From assembly GCF_009696325.1 (NCBI RefSeq), contig NZ_VUME01000005.1, forward strand, positions 62,001-126,000: a stretch of DNA of 64,000 nt, written 5' to 3'. The first letter of the stretch is position 1. Each line of letters opens with the position of its first letter. Made by a program: the position numbers and the translations under genes. Of the stretch, positions 8,799-16,995 are shown piece by piece. This DNA comes from Collinsella sp. WCA1-178-WT-3 (M1). GTDB taxonomy: Bacteria > Actinomycetota > Coriobacteriia > Coriobacteriales > Coriobacteriaceae. Under the pieces are notes generated by a model that saw nothing but the letters and a program-made list of their open reading frames with translations, was not told the origin of the DNA and searched no databases.

Positions 8799-10160
8799 AT
8801 GGAAACTGTTCTGAGCGTTCTCTCATCGGTCTTTTGGGGCCTGCTGATGCTTTCCGTCCTCGTGTTTTTGCACGAGGGCGGCCACTTTTTGGCGGCGCGT
8901 GCCTGCGGCGTCCGGGTGACTGAGTTCTTTTTGGGCCTGCCGTGTCGCTTTGATATCCACCATACGTCTCGTCGGATCGGCACCAAGTTTGGCGTGACCC
9001 CGCTGTTGCTGGGTGGGTATGCTGCCATCTGTGGCATGGATCCGACCGATGTCTCGTATGCCGATCGCGTGCTTGCCGCCATCTATCGCCACGGCCGTGT
9101 GACGGTGGCCGATCTCGCCGTCGAGCTTGAGCTGTCCGAGGAGGATGTGCTCGAGGCCTGTGCTTTGCTGCTGGGTTGGGGCTCCATAGCTCCTTGGTAT
9201 GAAGAAGGAGAAAAGCCTTCGCCTGGTTACTATCCCACCAAGTACCAGACCCTGCCGCGTGATGCGGCGGGTTATACCACCTTTGACGGCCGTCGGTTCG
9301 ATCGCGAGCACGCGACTGCCGAGGGCGATGTATGGGAACTGCCGTGCGGCGAGGCCGAATTCCTTGCACGCGAGCGCTCGCACACCTATTTGGGTCAGGG
9401 CTTTTTCAAGCGTGCCTTTATGCTGCTTGCGGGCATTATCGTCAATATCCTGACGGGCTTTTTGCTCCTTATGAGCATCTATTCCATCGCTGGTGTCACG
9501 GTGCCGGTGGACACCAATGTGATCGGCCAGGTTGATGAAGGCTCGATTGCCTCCGCGGCGGGAATCGAGGATGGCGACGCGATTCTTTCGATCGACGGAG
9601 TATCGTGCTCTACCTGGATGGACGTTTACGATGCCATTGGCAAGGCTGCCGGTAAGGACGATATCGCCATTGAGTACGAGCGTGACGGCAAGAAGCATTC
9701 GACCACGGTTGCGCTCAAAGAGGACGAACGCCTAGGTGTGTATGTCTCTACGCAGGTGGTCCGTTTAGACCCCATCACGTCGGCTCGCCTGTCGTTCTCC
9801 TATGTCGTGCAGACAGCGAAGGGCGTGATGCGCCTGCTCCAGCCTCAGCATACGATGGAGATTCTCGATCAGTCCTCTTCGATCGTGGGTATTAGCGTTA
9901 TGTCCTCGCAAGCTGCTGCTGCCGGCCCTGCCACGTTCCTTTCGTTTGCCGCCCTCATTTCGTTCTCGCTTGGCTTTATGAACCTGCTGCCCATCCCGCC
10001 ACTCGATGGCGGCAAGTTGGTCATCGAGATCATTCAAAAGATTGCGGGCCGCGAGCTTCCGCTCAAGGTCCAGACGATTGTGAGCTATGTGGGCATCGCG
10101 CTCTTTGCGCTGCTGTTTGTCTATATGCTTCGTTCCGACATCCTTCGATTTATTTTGTAG
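8799..10160 (+). CDS. rseP: M50 family site-2 protease (RseP-like) with a winged-helix-like insertion
   Basis: Intramembrane zinc metalloprotease of the RseP/RasP family, which cuts membrane-bound regulators such as anti-sigma factors. The first hydrophobic segment carries HEGGH at residues 25 to 29. A PDZ domain lies around residues 240 to 310 (IGQVDEGSIASAAGIEDGD). The C-terminal membrane segment has NLLPIPPLDGGK, supplying the third metal ligand. Between GGYAAICGMDP (about residue 78) and TYLGQGFFKRAFMLLAG (about 193) lies an insertion whose first part resembles a winged helix (AAIYRHGRVTVADLAVELEL). The start is uncertain: ATG 8799 lies 15 bases after AAGGA, while TTG 8784 lies too close to it. 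Confidence 0.9.
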   Translation: METVLSVLSSVFWGLLMLSVLVFLHEGGHFLAARACGVRVTEFFLGLPCRFDIHHTSRRIGTKFGVTPLLLGGYAAICGMDPTDVSYADRVLAAIYRHGRVTVADLAVELELSEEDVLEACALLLGWGSIAPWYEEGEKPSPGYYPTKYQTLPRDAAGYTTFDGRRFDREHATAEGDVWELPCGEAEFLARERSHTYLGQGFFKRAFMLLAGIIVNILTGFLLLMSIYSIAGVTVPVDTNVIGQVDEGSIASAAGIEDGDAILSIDGVSCSTWMDVYDAIGKAAGKDDIAIEYERDGKKHSTTVALKEDERLGVYVSTQVVRLDPITSARLSFSYVVQTAKGVMRLLQPQHTMEILDQSSSIVGISVMSSQAAAAGPATFLSFAALISFSLGFMNLLPIPPLDGGKLVIEIIQKIAGRELPLKVQTIVSYVGIALFALLFVYMLRSDILRFIL

Positions 10161-10173
10161 GGGAGTGTTTGGA

Positions 10174-11256
10174 TTGTCTTTATCCCATCCTTTGCCTCGC
10201 GAGTTGACGCGCCCCGTACATGTGGGCGGCGTGCAGATCGGTGGAGGCGCGCCGGTGGCGGTCCAATCTATGACCTGCACCGATACCGCTGATGCCCAGG
10301 CAACGCTTGCGCAAGTGTGCGCGTTGGCACAGGCTGGCTGCGATATCGTACGCGTGAGCGTGCCCACCGAGGCCGCGCTTGAGGGTTTCCGCGCCATCTG
10401 TGCCGAGTCTCCGGTGCCGATCGTTGCCGATATCCACTTTAACCATAAGCTCGCCATTGGTGCCGTTGAGGCCGGTGCTGCCAAGCTGCGCATCAATCCC
10501 GGCAATATCGGCGATTGGGCCAAGGTTGACGCGGTGATCGATGCTGCGGGTGCCGCCGGCTGTGCGATTCGTATCGGCGTCAATGCTGGTTCGCTTGAGC
10601 AGGATATCGCTGAGCGCGACGACCTCACGCAGCCCGAAAAGCTCGTGATGTCGAGCGAACGTTTTGTCAAGCATTTCGAAGACCGCGGCTTTACGAGCAT
10701 TGTGCTTTCGGCCAAGGCCCATAGCGTGCAAACGACGCTCGACACCTATCGTGCCCTGTCGCGTGAGATTCCCCACGTTCCGCTCCACCTGGGCGTAACC
10801 GAGGCGGGTACCAAGCTGCAGGGCACCATCAAGAGCTCGGTGGGCCTTGGAATCCTGCTGTCCGAGGGAATCGGTGACACCATGCGCGTTTCGCTCACGG
10901 CCGATCCGGTTGAGGAGCCGCCGGTCGCCTGGGGAATTTTGCAGTCGCTGGGCCTGCGTCGCCGCGGCCCCGAGATTGTCTCGTGCCCCACGTGCGCCCG
11001 CTGTCAGGTTAATCTGATCGCCATCGCCGAGGAAGTAACCGAGCGGCTTAAGAACTATGCCGCGCCGCTTTCGATTGCCGTCATGGGATGTGCCGTTAAT
11101 GGCCCCGGTGAGGCTTCTGATGCCGACCTGGGCGTTGCTTGCGGACGTGGTCAGGGCCTGCTCTTTTCGCACGGCCAGATCATTGGTAAAGTAGCGGAGG
11201 ACCAAATTGTCGACGCGCTTATGGCCGAGGTCGATAAGCTTATTGAGGAGAAATAA
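10174..11256 (+). CDS. ispG: 4-hydroxy-3-methylbut-2-enyl diphosphate synthase (flavodoxin/ferredoxin)
   Basis: Iron-sulfur enzyme of the MEP pathway that makes HMBPP from MEcPP. The protein has 360 residues. The N-terminal TIM-barrel half shows VAVQSMTCTDTAD and VADIHFN. The C-terminal half has the cluster cysteines in SCPTCARCQ and GCAVNGPGEA. TTG at 10174 was chosen because GGGGAG lies about 8 bases upstream; the in-frame GTG at 10165 would sit directly on that ribosome-binding site. The stop abuts the proS ATG. Confidence 0.94.
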   Translation: MSLSHPLPRELTRPVHVGGVQIGGGAPVAVQSMTCTDTADAQATLAQVCALAQAGCDIVRVSVPTEAALEGFRAICAESPVPIVADIHFNHKLAIGAVEAGAAKLRINPGNIGDWAKVDAVIDAAGAAGCAIRIGVNAGSLEQDIAERDDLTQPEKLVMSSERFVKHFEDRGFTSIVLSAKAHSVQTTLDTYRALSREIPHVPLHLGVTEAGTKLQGTIKSSVGLGILLSEGIGDTMRVSLTADPVEEPPVAWGILQSLGLRRRGPEIVSCPTCARCQVNLIAIAEEVTERLKNYAAPLSIAVMGCAVNGPGEASDADLGVACGRGQGLLFSHGQIIGKVAEDQIVDALMAEVDKLIEEK

Positions 11257-12978
11257 ATGACCCGAGCAATGTATATGTCTAAGCTGTATGCTCCGACGCT
11301 CAAAGAGGATCCGGCCGACGCTGAGCTTGCGAGCCATCGCCTGCTGCTCCGTGCCGGTATGATCCGCAAGGAGGCCGCCGGTCTCTATTCCTATCTGCCG
11401 CTCGCGTGGCGCTCGATTCGCAAGATTGAGAACATCGTGCGCGACGAGATGGACGCCGCCGGCGCCCAGGAGCTCATGATGCCCATCATGGTCGATGCCG
11501 AGCTGTGGCGTGAGTCCGGCCGTATCGATGCCTATGGCAAGGAGCTCGTGCGCTTTGATGACCGCCACGGCCGCGAGTTCGTGCTCGGCCCCACGCACGA
11601 GGAGACCGTGACTGCCCTGGTGCGCAACGAGCTGCGTTCATACAAGCAACTGCCGGTGAATCTCTATCACATCCAGGACAAGTTCCGCGACGAGTTCCGT
11701 CCCCGCTTTGGCCTGATGCGCGGTCGCGAGTTCATCATGAAAGACGCCTACAGCTTTTCTGCCACGCAGGAGAGCCTGCAGGAGGAGTATGACAAGATGA
11801 AGCAGGCCTACGCCAATATCTGCGAGCGCTGCTACATTAAGGCCCTGCCCGTCGTCGCCGATTCCGGCGAGATCGGTGGCGACACCTCCGTCGAGTTCAT
11901 GGCGCTGGCAGATGCCGGCGAGGCGTCGCTGGTCTACTGCGACGATTGTGGCTTTGCTGCCGATGACGAGGCGGCAAGCACCAAGGTCGTTGTGACCGAG
12001 GGCCCCGGCGACGGCACGCTCACCAAGGTCGAGACTCCGGGTATGGGCACCATCGAGGCCGTCGCCAAGTTCTTCGGCTTCCCCGAGAACGGTACGCGCA
12101 AGTCGCTGGCTCTCATCGACGCCGAGGGCAAGCCGGTTGTGGCCATCGTTCCGGGCGATCATGAGCTCAACGACTGCAAGGCCGAGCATGTCTTTGGCAA
12201 GGGCTATCGCATGATGACCGATGAGGAGCTCCAGACCTACGGTCTGCATAAGGGCTTTATCGGACCGGTTAACCTGCCCGAGGGCATTCGTCTGGTCTGC
12301 GACGAGAGCCTGCGCGAGTCCAAGCAGTGGGCCTGCGGTGCCAACGAAGTCGACTATCACTTTACCGGTGCCTGCCCCGAGCGCGACTTTACCGTCGACG
12401 AGTGGGCCGACCTGGTTACCGTCGTTGCCGGCGACCCTTGCCCGCACTGCGGCAAGCCGCTCTCCGCTGCTCGCGGCATCGAGGTTTCCCAGGTCTTCCA
12501 GCTGGGCACCAAGTACTCCGAGGCCATGGGTGCCACCTTTATGGACGAGGACGGCAAGGAGAAGCCGCTTATCATGGGTTGCTACGGCGTGGGCGTGTCC
12601 CGCTCGCTCGCTGCCGTCGTGGAGCAGCATAACGACGAGCACGGTATCGTTTGGCCGGTCTCTGTTGCCCCGTACGAGGTTGCGGTGATTCCGCTCGACC
12701 CCAAGAAGGAGGAGTGCGCTTCTGTTTGCGATCAAATCGTCGAGGGTCTGTGCGCCGAGGGTATCGAGGTTGTCGTAGACGACCGTGACGAGCGTCCCGG
12801 CTTTAAGTTTGCCGACAACGACCTTATGGGCTTCCCTTATCAGGTGGTACTCGGCAAGCGCGGCCTTAAGAACGGCACCGTCGAGCTCAAGGATCGTGCT
12901 ACGGGCGAGCGCGAGGATGTGGCGATCGATGAGGTTGTCGCCAAGGTCGCTGAGCTTGTGAAAGCAGCACGCCGTTAA
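11257..12978 (+). CDS. proS: Prolyl-tRNA synthetase, bacterial type
   Basis: Class II aminoacyl-tRNA synthetase that charges tRNA-Pro. The 573 residues contain motif 2 (FRDEFRPRFGLMRGREF, near 145), an inserted YbaK-like editing domain from about residue 235 to 385 that hydrolyses misacylated Ala-tRNA-Pro, motif 3 (YGVGVSRSLAA, near 445) and the C-terminal anticodon-binding domain. GAGGAG about 8 bases before the ATG lies inside the end of ispG. It closes the long operon that begins near pyrH, and an intrinsic terminator follows. Confidence 0.96.
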   Translation: MTRAMYMSKLYAPTLKEDPADAELASHRLLLRAGMIRKEAAGLYSYLPLAWRSIRKIENIVRDEMDAAGAQELMMPIMVDAELWRESGRIDAYGKELVRFDDRHGREFVLGPTHEETVTALVRNELRSYKQLPVNLYHIQDKFRDEFRPRFGLMRGREFIMKDAYSFSATQESLQEEYDKMKQAYANICERCYIKALPVVADSGEIGGDTSVEFMALADAGEASLVYCDDCGFAADDEAASTKVVVTEGPGDGTLTKVETPGMGTIEAVAKFFGFPENGTRKSLALIDAEGKPVVAIVPGDHELNDCKAEHVFGKGYRMMTDEELQTYGLHKGFIGPVNLPEGIRLVCDESLRESKQWACGANEVDYHFTGACPERDFTVDEWADLVTVVAGDPCPHCGKPLSAARGIEVSQVFQLGTKYSEAMGATFMDEDGKEKPLIMGCYGVGVSRSLAAVVEQHNDEHGIVWPVSVAPYEVAVIPLDPKKEECASVCDQIVEGLCAEGIEVVVDDRDERPGFKFADNDLMGFPYQVVLGKRGLKNGTVELKDRATGEREDVAIDEVVAKVAELVKAARR

Positions 12979-13009
12979 TCGAGCCCGCTGCGTTTAGTGC
13001 ACTTGTTAA

Positions 13010-13051
13010 GCGGCCCTGCGTCTCTCGAGGTAGAGATGCAGGGCCGCTTTT
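13010..13051 (+). terminator. Intrinsic terminator after proS
   Basis: GCGGCCCTGC at 13010-13019 and GCAGGGCCGC at 13038-13047 form a strong stem, extended by TCTCT/AGAGA, and four T follow. Confidence 0.88.
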
Positions 13052-13075
13052 GCGTCTAAGGGACATTTGTTGCTA

Positions 13076-13119
13076 AAAGGAAAACCCCGCAGCCCATGCG
13101 AGCTGCGGGGTTTTCCTTT
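13076..13119. terminator. Bidirectional terminator between convergent genes
   Basis: AAAGGAAAACCCCGCAGC at 13076-13093 is the exact inverse of GCTGCGGGGTTTTCCTTT at 13102-13119, with an 8-base loop. T-rich tracts stand on both outer sides of the GC core, so it can stop the - strand kinase transcript and back up the proS terminator. Confidence 0.88.
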
Positions 13120-13151
13120 GTGCCTCCGATGCGAAATAAATCGCTCAGATA

Positions 13152-13916
13152 TTACTGATAATCGACGACGTCGATCCAGTTCTTAAGGAACTCATCGTTC
13201 ACGTTGCGCTTACGAGCGAGCTCGGAAGCGGCGACGATGCTCGTCCACTGACGCACGACCTGCATGGGCATGTCGGCGCGATCGCAGTAGAGCTCCAGGT
13301 AGGCCTCGGCTTGGTCCTTGCTGTTGAGGGCAAAGAGCAGGTAGGTGGTGGCAACGTCGGCAGCAGGGGAGCCCTGGGTGGCGTGTGCCCAGTCGCAGAC
13401 GTACAGCTGGCCGTCGTCGCCAACGATGACGTTGGAGGGGTTGAAGTCGCCGTGGCAGACCTTGAACTCCTTGGTCATGCCGTCCAGACGCTCCTGAAGG
13501 TTGTAGCGCGTGGTGGCATTGAGCTGATCGAGGCTGTCGATCATGCGGGCGAACTTGTCGCGCTGACGGTTGAGCAGCGGGGAGGTGTAGCCGTGGATCT
13601 CGATCTGGAGGTCGACGAACATCTCGAGGTACTCACCAAAGCGCTGGGGCTCGGCAGTCATCTTCTCGGCAAGGGTGGTGCCCGGAACCTTCTCGGTCAC
13701 GAGCGCCCAGCCGTTGGCGTTCTCGAGCTGAGAAACCTCGAGAGCCTTGGGGCTGCGGATGCCGCACTCATTGATGCGGGCAAGATTCAAAGCCTCGTTG
13801 AACACGTCGGAGACGGGCTTGGTCTCGTTAAAGACCTTGACGATCTTGTCGCCCAGGTCGTAAACGACTTTGTTGCCGCGACGGACGAGCTCGGTCTTGG
13901 ATTCGGGGAGCAGCAT
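13152..13916 (-). CDS. Aminoglycoside phosphotransferase (APH)/choline kinase-fold protein
   Basis: A 254-residue cytosolic protein of the APH kinase fold. The catalytic loop is CHGDFNPSNVIV (H-G-D-x4-N) near residue 155 and the metal-binding step is VCDWA near 174. The N-terminal lobe has a lysine in KIVKVFNE near residue 30. The substrate is unknown: the family includes antibiotic, choline, homoserine and sugar kinases, and no marker of a resistance enzyme is evident. GAAAGGA stands 9 bases before the ATG. It lies 87 bases downstream of adhE on the same strand, with a GC-rich hairpin between, so cotranscription is possible. Confidence 0.8.
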   Translation of the reverse strand: MLLPESKTELVRRGNKVVYDLGDKIVKVFNETKPVSDVFNEALNLARINECGIRSPKALEVSQLENANGWALVTEKVPGTTLAEKMTAEPQRFGEYLEMFVDLQIEIHGYTSPLLNRQRDKFARMIDSLDQLNATTRYNLQERLDGMTKEFKVCHGDFNPSNVIVGDDGQLYVCDWAHATQGSPAADVATTYLLFALNSKDQAEAYLELYCDRADMPMQVVRQWTSIVAASELARKRNVNDEFLKNWIDVVDYQ

Positions 13917-13949
13917 GATTGCATCCTTTCAACGATGCGATAGAAGCAG

Positions 13950-13985
13950 CGGCGGGGGCGTGCGTGCGCCCGTTCACCCCCGCCG
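13950..13985 (-). other. GC-rich hairpin between adhE and the APH-fold kinase
   Basis: CGGCGGGGG at 13950-13958 pairs with CCCCCGCCG at 13977-13985. No T run follows on the - strand, so it is not a standard terminator. It may stabilise the end of the adhE message or reduce read-through into the kinase gene. Confidence 0.45.
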
Positions 13986-14003
13986 AAATAACCGTGCTAA
14001 AAA

Positions 14004-16652
14004 CTAGCAGACGGCGTAGTCCTGGGGCTCGCGGCCATAGTAGGCGTCCAGGTAGAGCTCCTTGATCTCGCTCATGAGCGGGTAGCGCGGGTTAGCGCCG
14101 GTGCACTGGTCGTTGAATGCCTGCTCGGTCATCTCGTCGAGGGTGTCGAGGAAGTACTGCTCGTCAACACCGTAGTCGGCGATGGTCTTCTTGACACCGA
14201 TGAAGTCCTTGAGCTCCTCGAGCTTCGTGATGAAGTTCTCGAAGACCTCCTTGTCGTCCTTGCCCTCGATGCCGCAGTACTTGGCCATCTCGGCGTAGTT
14301 GTGCAGCGCGTTGGGGTAAGGATACTGGGAGAACGTGCCCATCTTGACGGGGGCCTCGGCGGCGTTGTAGCGCATGACGCGAGTCAGGATGATGGCGTTG
14401 GCGATGCCGTGGGGCAGATGATGGAAGGCACCGAGCTTGTGGGCCATGGAGTGGTTGAGGCCCAGGAAGGCGTTGGCGAAGGCCATGCCGGCCATGCAGG
14501 AGGCGTTGTGCATCTCCTCGCGGGCATGCGGGTCCTTGGCGCCGTTTTCGAAGCTGGAGGGCAGGTTCTCGAAGACGAGCTTGGCAGCGCGCTCGGAGAG
14601 GCCCTTGGTGTAGTCGGAGGCCATGATGGAGACATAGGACTCGATGGCGTGGGTCATGACGTCGATGCCGGAGGCGGCGGTCAGGCCGCGCGGGGCGGTC
14701 ATGCAGTTGTCGGCGTCGACGATAGCCATGTTGGGGAGCAGCGCGTAGTCGGCGAGCGGCCACTTGATGCCGGTCTCCTTGTCGGTGATGATGGCGAACG
14801 GCGTGCACTCGGAACCGGTGCCCGAAGAGGTCGGGACGGCGACGAAGTAGGCCTTCTTGCCCATCTCGGGGAAGGTGAAGATACGCTTGCGGATGTCCAT
14901 GAAGTCCATGGCCATGTCCTCAAACTTGCACTCGGGGTGCTCGTACATCATCCACATGATCTTGCCGGCGTCCATAGCGGAGCCACCGCCGACGGCGATG
15001 ATGACGTCCGGCTCAAAGAGAGCCATCTGCTTGGCGCCGCGACGTGCGCACTGCAGCGACGGATCGGGCTCGACGTCGTAGAAGCAGTCGTGGGCGATGC
15101 CCATCTCGTCGAGCTTGGCCTCGATGGCGCGGGTGTTGCCATTCTTGAAGAGGAACTGGTCGGTGACGATAAAGGCGCGCTTCTTGCCCATGACGCTGCC
15201 CAGCTCGTCGAGAGCGACGGGCGTGGAACCCTTCTTGAAGTAGACCTTCTCGGGAGCGCGGAACCACAGCATGTTCTCACGGCGCTCGGCCACAGTCTTA
15301 ACGTTGATCAAGTGCTTCACCCCAACGTTCTCGGAGACGGAGTTGCCGCCCCAGGAGCCGCAGCCCAGGGTCAGAGACGGCTTCATGCCAAAGTTGTACA
15401 GGTCACCGATGCCGCCGTGCGAGGACGGGGTGTTGATGACGATACGGCAGGCCTTCATGACATGCTCGAACAGGCTGATCTTCTCGGCCTGGGCGGGATG
15501 CACGTACAGAGAGGCGGTATGGCCCGGGCCACCGGCGAGTACCAGGTGCTCGGCCTTGTCGACGGCCTCCTGGAAGTCCTTGGCGTGATACATGGCCAGG
15601 ACAGGGGAGAGCTTCTCGTGGGAGAACTCCTCCTTGGCGGGGTCGGTGGAGGTGACCTCGGCGATCAGGATCTTGGTCTTGGCGGGAACCTCGATACCGG
15701 CGAGCTCGGCGATCTTGGCGGCAGCCATGCCGGGGATGCGGTGATCGAGAGCGCCGTTCTTGAACATGGCGCCGCGCAGGGCCTCCATCTCGGCACCCTG
15801 CTTGACGAAGTAGCAGCCGCGCTTCTGGAATTCGGCCTTAACCTGGTCATAGATGGTGTCGATGACGGTCACGGACTGCTCGGAAGCGCAGATCATGCCG
15901 TTGTCGAAGGTCTTGGAGTGGATGATGGAGTTGACGGCGAGCAGCACGTCGGCGGTGTCGTCGATGACGACCGGGGTGTTACCGGCGCCAACGCCCAGGG
16001 CGGGCTTGCCCGAGGAGTAGGCGGCCTTGACCATGCCCGGGCCACCGGTGGCGAGGATGATGTCGACATCGCGCATGACCATGTTGGTCAGCTCGATGGA
16101 GGGGACATCGACCCAGCCGATGATGCCCTCGGGGGCGCCAGCCTTGACGGCGGCGTCAAGCACGAGCTTGGCGGCGGCGATGGTGCACTTGGCGGCAGCC
16201 GGGTGCGGGGAGATGATGATGGCGTTGCGGGTCTTCAGGCTGATCAGCGTCTTGAAGATCGCGGTGGAGGTGGGGTTGGTCGTCGGGATGACGGCGCCCA
16301 CGATGCCGATGGGCTCAGCGATCTTGGTGATGCCGTAGGCCTCGTCGCGCTCAATGACACCACAGGTCTTGGTGTTCTTGTAAGCGTTGTAGATGTACTC
16401 TGCGGCGTAGTGGTTCTTGATGACCTTGTCCTCAAGAACGCCGCGACCGGTCTCCTCGATGGCCATCTTCGCCAGCGGGATACGAGCCTTGTTGGCGGCC
16501 ATGGCGGCCTCGTAGAAGATCTTGTCGACCTGCTCCTGCGTGTACGTAGCAAAAAGCGCCTGGGCCTCTCGCATCTGAGCGAGCTTAGCCTCAAGCGCCT
16601 CTACGTTGTCCACAATTGCGGGAGTAGTGTTTTCCGGTGACTTTTTCACCAT
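14004..16652 (-). CDS. adhE: Bifunctional acetaldehyde-CoA/alcohol dehydrogenase AdhE
   Basis: An 882-residue fusion that reduces acetyl-CoA to ethanol in two NADH-dependent steps, regenerating NAD during fermentation, and usually forms spirosomes. The N-terminal aldehyde dehydrogenase half has PTTNPTSTAIFK near residue 118 and the catalytic cysteine in DNGMICASEQ near 260. The C-terminal iron-dependent alcohol dehydrogenase half starts near residue 460, with IAVGGGSAMDAGK near 555, SGIDVMTHAIE near 665 and the metal-binding histidines in LNHSMAHKLGAFHHLPHG near 730. CAAGGAG stands 7 bases before the ATG. An extended -10 and an inverted repeat lie upstream. Codon bias suggests high expression. 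Confidence 0.96.
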   Translation of the reverse strand: MVKKSPENTTPAIVDNVEALEAKLAQMREAQALFATYTQEQVDKIFYEAAMAANKARIPLAKMAIEETGRGVLEDKVIKNHYAAEYIYNAYKNTKTCGVIERDEAYGITKIAEPIGIVGAVIPTTNPTSTAIFKTLISLKTRNAIIISPHPAAAKCTIAAAKLVLDAAVKAGAPEGIIGWVDVPSIELTNMVMRDVDIILATGGPGMVKAAYSSGKPALGVGAGNTPVVIDDTADVLLAVNSIIHSKTFDNGMICASEQSVTVIDTIYDQVKAEFQKRGCYFVKQGAEMEALRGAMFKNGALDHRIPGMAAAKIAELAGIEVPAKTKILIAEVTSTDPAKEEFSHEKLSPVLAMYHAKDFQEAVDKAEHLVLAGGPGHTASLYVHPAQAEKISLFEHVMKACRIVINTPSSHGGIGDLYNFGMKPSLTLGCGSWGGNSVSENVGVKHLINVKTVAERRENMLWFRAPEKVYFKKGSTPVALDELGSVMGKKRAFIVTDQFLFKNGNTRAIEAKLDEMGIAHDCFYDVEPDPSLQCARRGAKQMALFEPDVIIAVGGGSAMDAGKIMWMMYEHPECKFEDMAMDFMDIRKRIFTFPEMGKKAYFVAVPTSSGTGSECTPFAIITDKETGIKWPLADYALLPNMAIVDADNCMTAPRGLTAASGIDVMTHAIESYVSIMASDYTKGLSERAAKLVFENLPSSFENGAKDPHAREEMHNASCMAGMAFANAFLGLNHSMAHKLGAFHHLPHGIANAIILTRVMRYNAAEAPVKMGTFSQYPYPNALHNYAEMAKYCGIEGKDDKEVFENFITKLEELKDFIGVKKTIADYGVDEQYFLDTLDEMTEQAFNDQCTGANPRYPLMSEIKELYLDAYYGREPQDYAVC

Positions 16653-16692
16653 TTGTGTCTCCTTGCGATCGGAGATTTACCCTACGTGTTGC

Positions 16693-16701
16693 ATGATAGC
16701 A
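16693..16701 (-). promoter_or_regulatory. Extended -10 promoter of adhE
   Basis: Read on the - strand the bases are TGCTATCAT, a TGn-extended -10 element identical to that of rpsB. No convincing -35 hexamer stands 16 to 18 bases upstream. Transcription would start about 33 bases before the ATG. Confidence 0.55.
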
Positions 16702-16745
16702 AGAAATTATTCGGCGAACGGTAAGATTCCCGTAAAAGGCACACT

Positions 16746-16773
16746 AAAACGCTTCAATCTACTGAAACGTTTT
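16746..16773. promoter_or_regulatory. Inverted repeat, possible operator of adhE
   Basis: AAAACGCTTCA at 16746-16756 and TGAAACGTTTT at 16763-16773 are inverse with one mismatch and a 6-base spacer. The right arm, with TGAAACGTTTTA, resembles LacI-family or catabolite-type operators. It lies about 50 bases upstream of the -10 on the - strand, a position fit for an activator or a looping repressor. The bound protein is unknown. Confidence 0.45.
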
Positions 16774-16803
16774 AATTAAAAATATCAGCCTGGCATCGGC
16801 CCG

Positions 16804-16866
16804 CTCATTGGGGACAGACTTATATGAGTGCTTTATATGAGTGCTTTCACTCATTTGGGACAGACA
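16804..16866 (+). repeat. REP-like repeat block, left of the RAYT gene
   Basis: Two imperfect units. Each shows a small hairpin of the form ATGAGTG-CTTT-CACTCAT followed by TTGGGGACAGAC or TTTGGGACAGAC. The ATGAGTGCTTT part is duplicated inside the block. The same unit occurs three times in the opposite orientation to the right of the transposase gene. The rest of 16653-16995 holds the adhE control region and the ribosome-binding site of the transposase. Confidence 0.8.
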
Positions 16867-16995
16867 TCGTTTTGCAATTTCGCTGTTCTGGACCTGTTAT
16901 TGCCGCTTATTGGATATAAATAGATCACAGGCTCAGCATTTCGCGTTGCTTCTCTCCTTTTAGGTGTTGCCTGTACAGTTTTGAAAGGAGAGATT

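Noticed and set aside
13152-13916. Antibiotic resistance gene
   Set aside because: The APH fold alone does not indicate resistance; the sequence lacks markers of a known aminoglycoside kinase and the context is metabolic.
14301-16640. 779-codon + strand frame opposite adhE
   Set aside because: Composition is Gly/Val/Asp repeats typical of an antisense shadow; AdhE on the - strand has all catalytic motifs.
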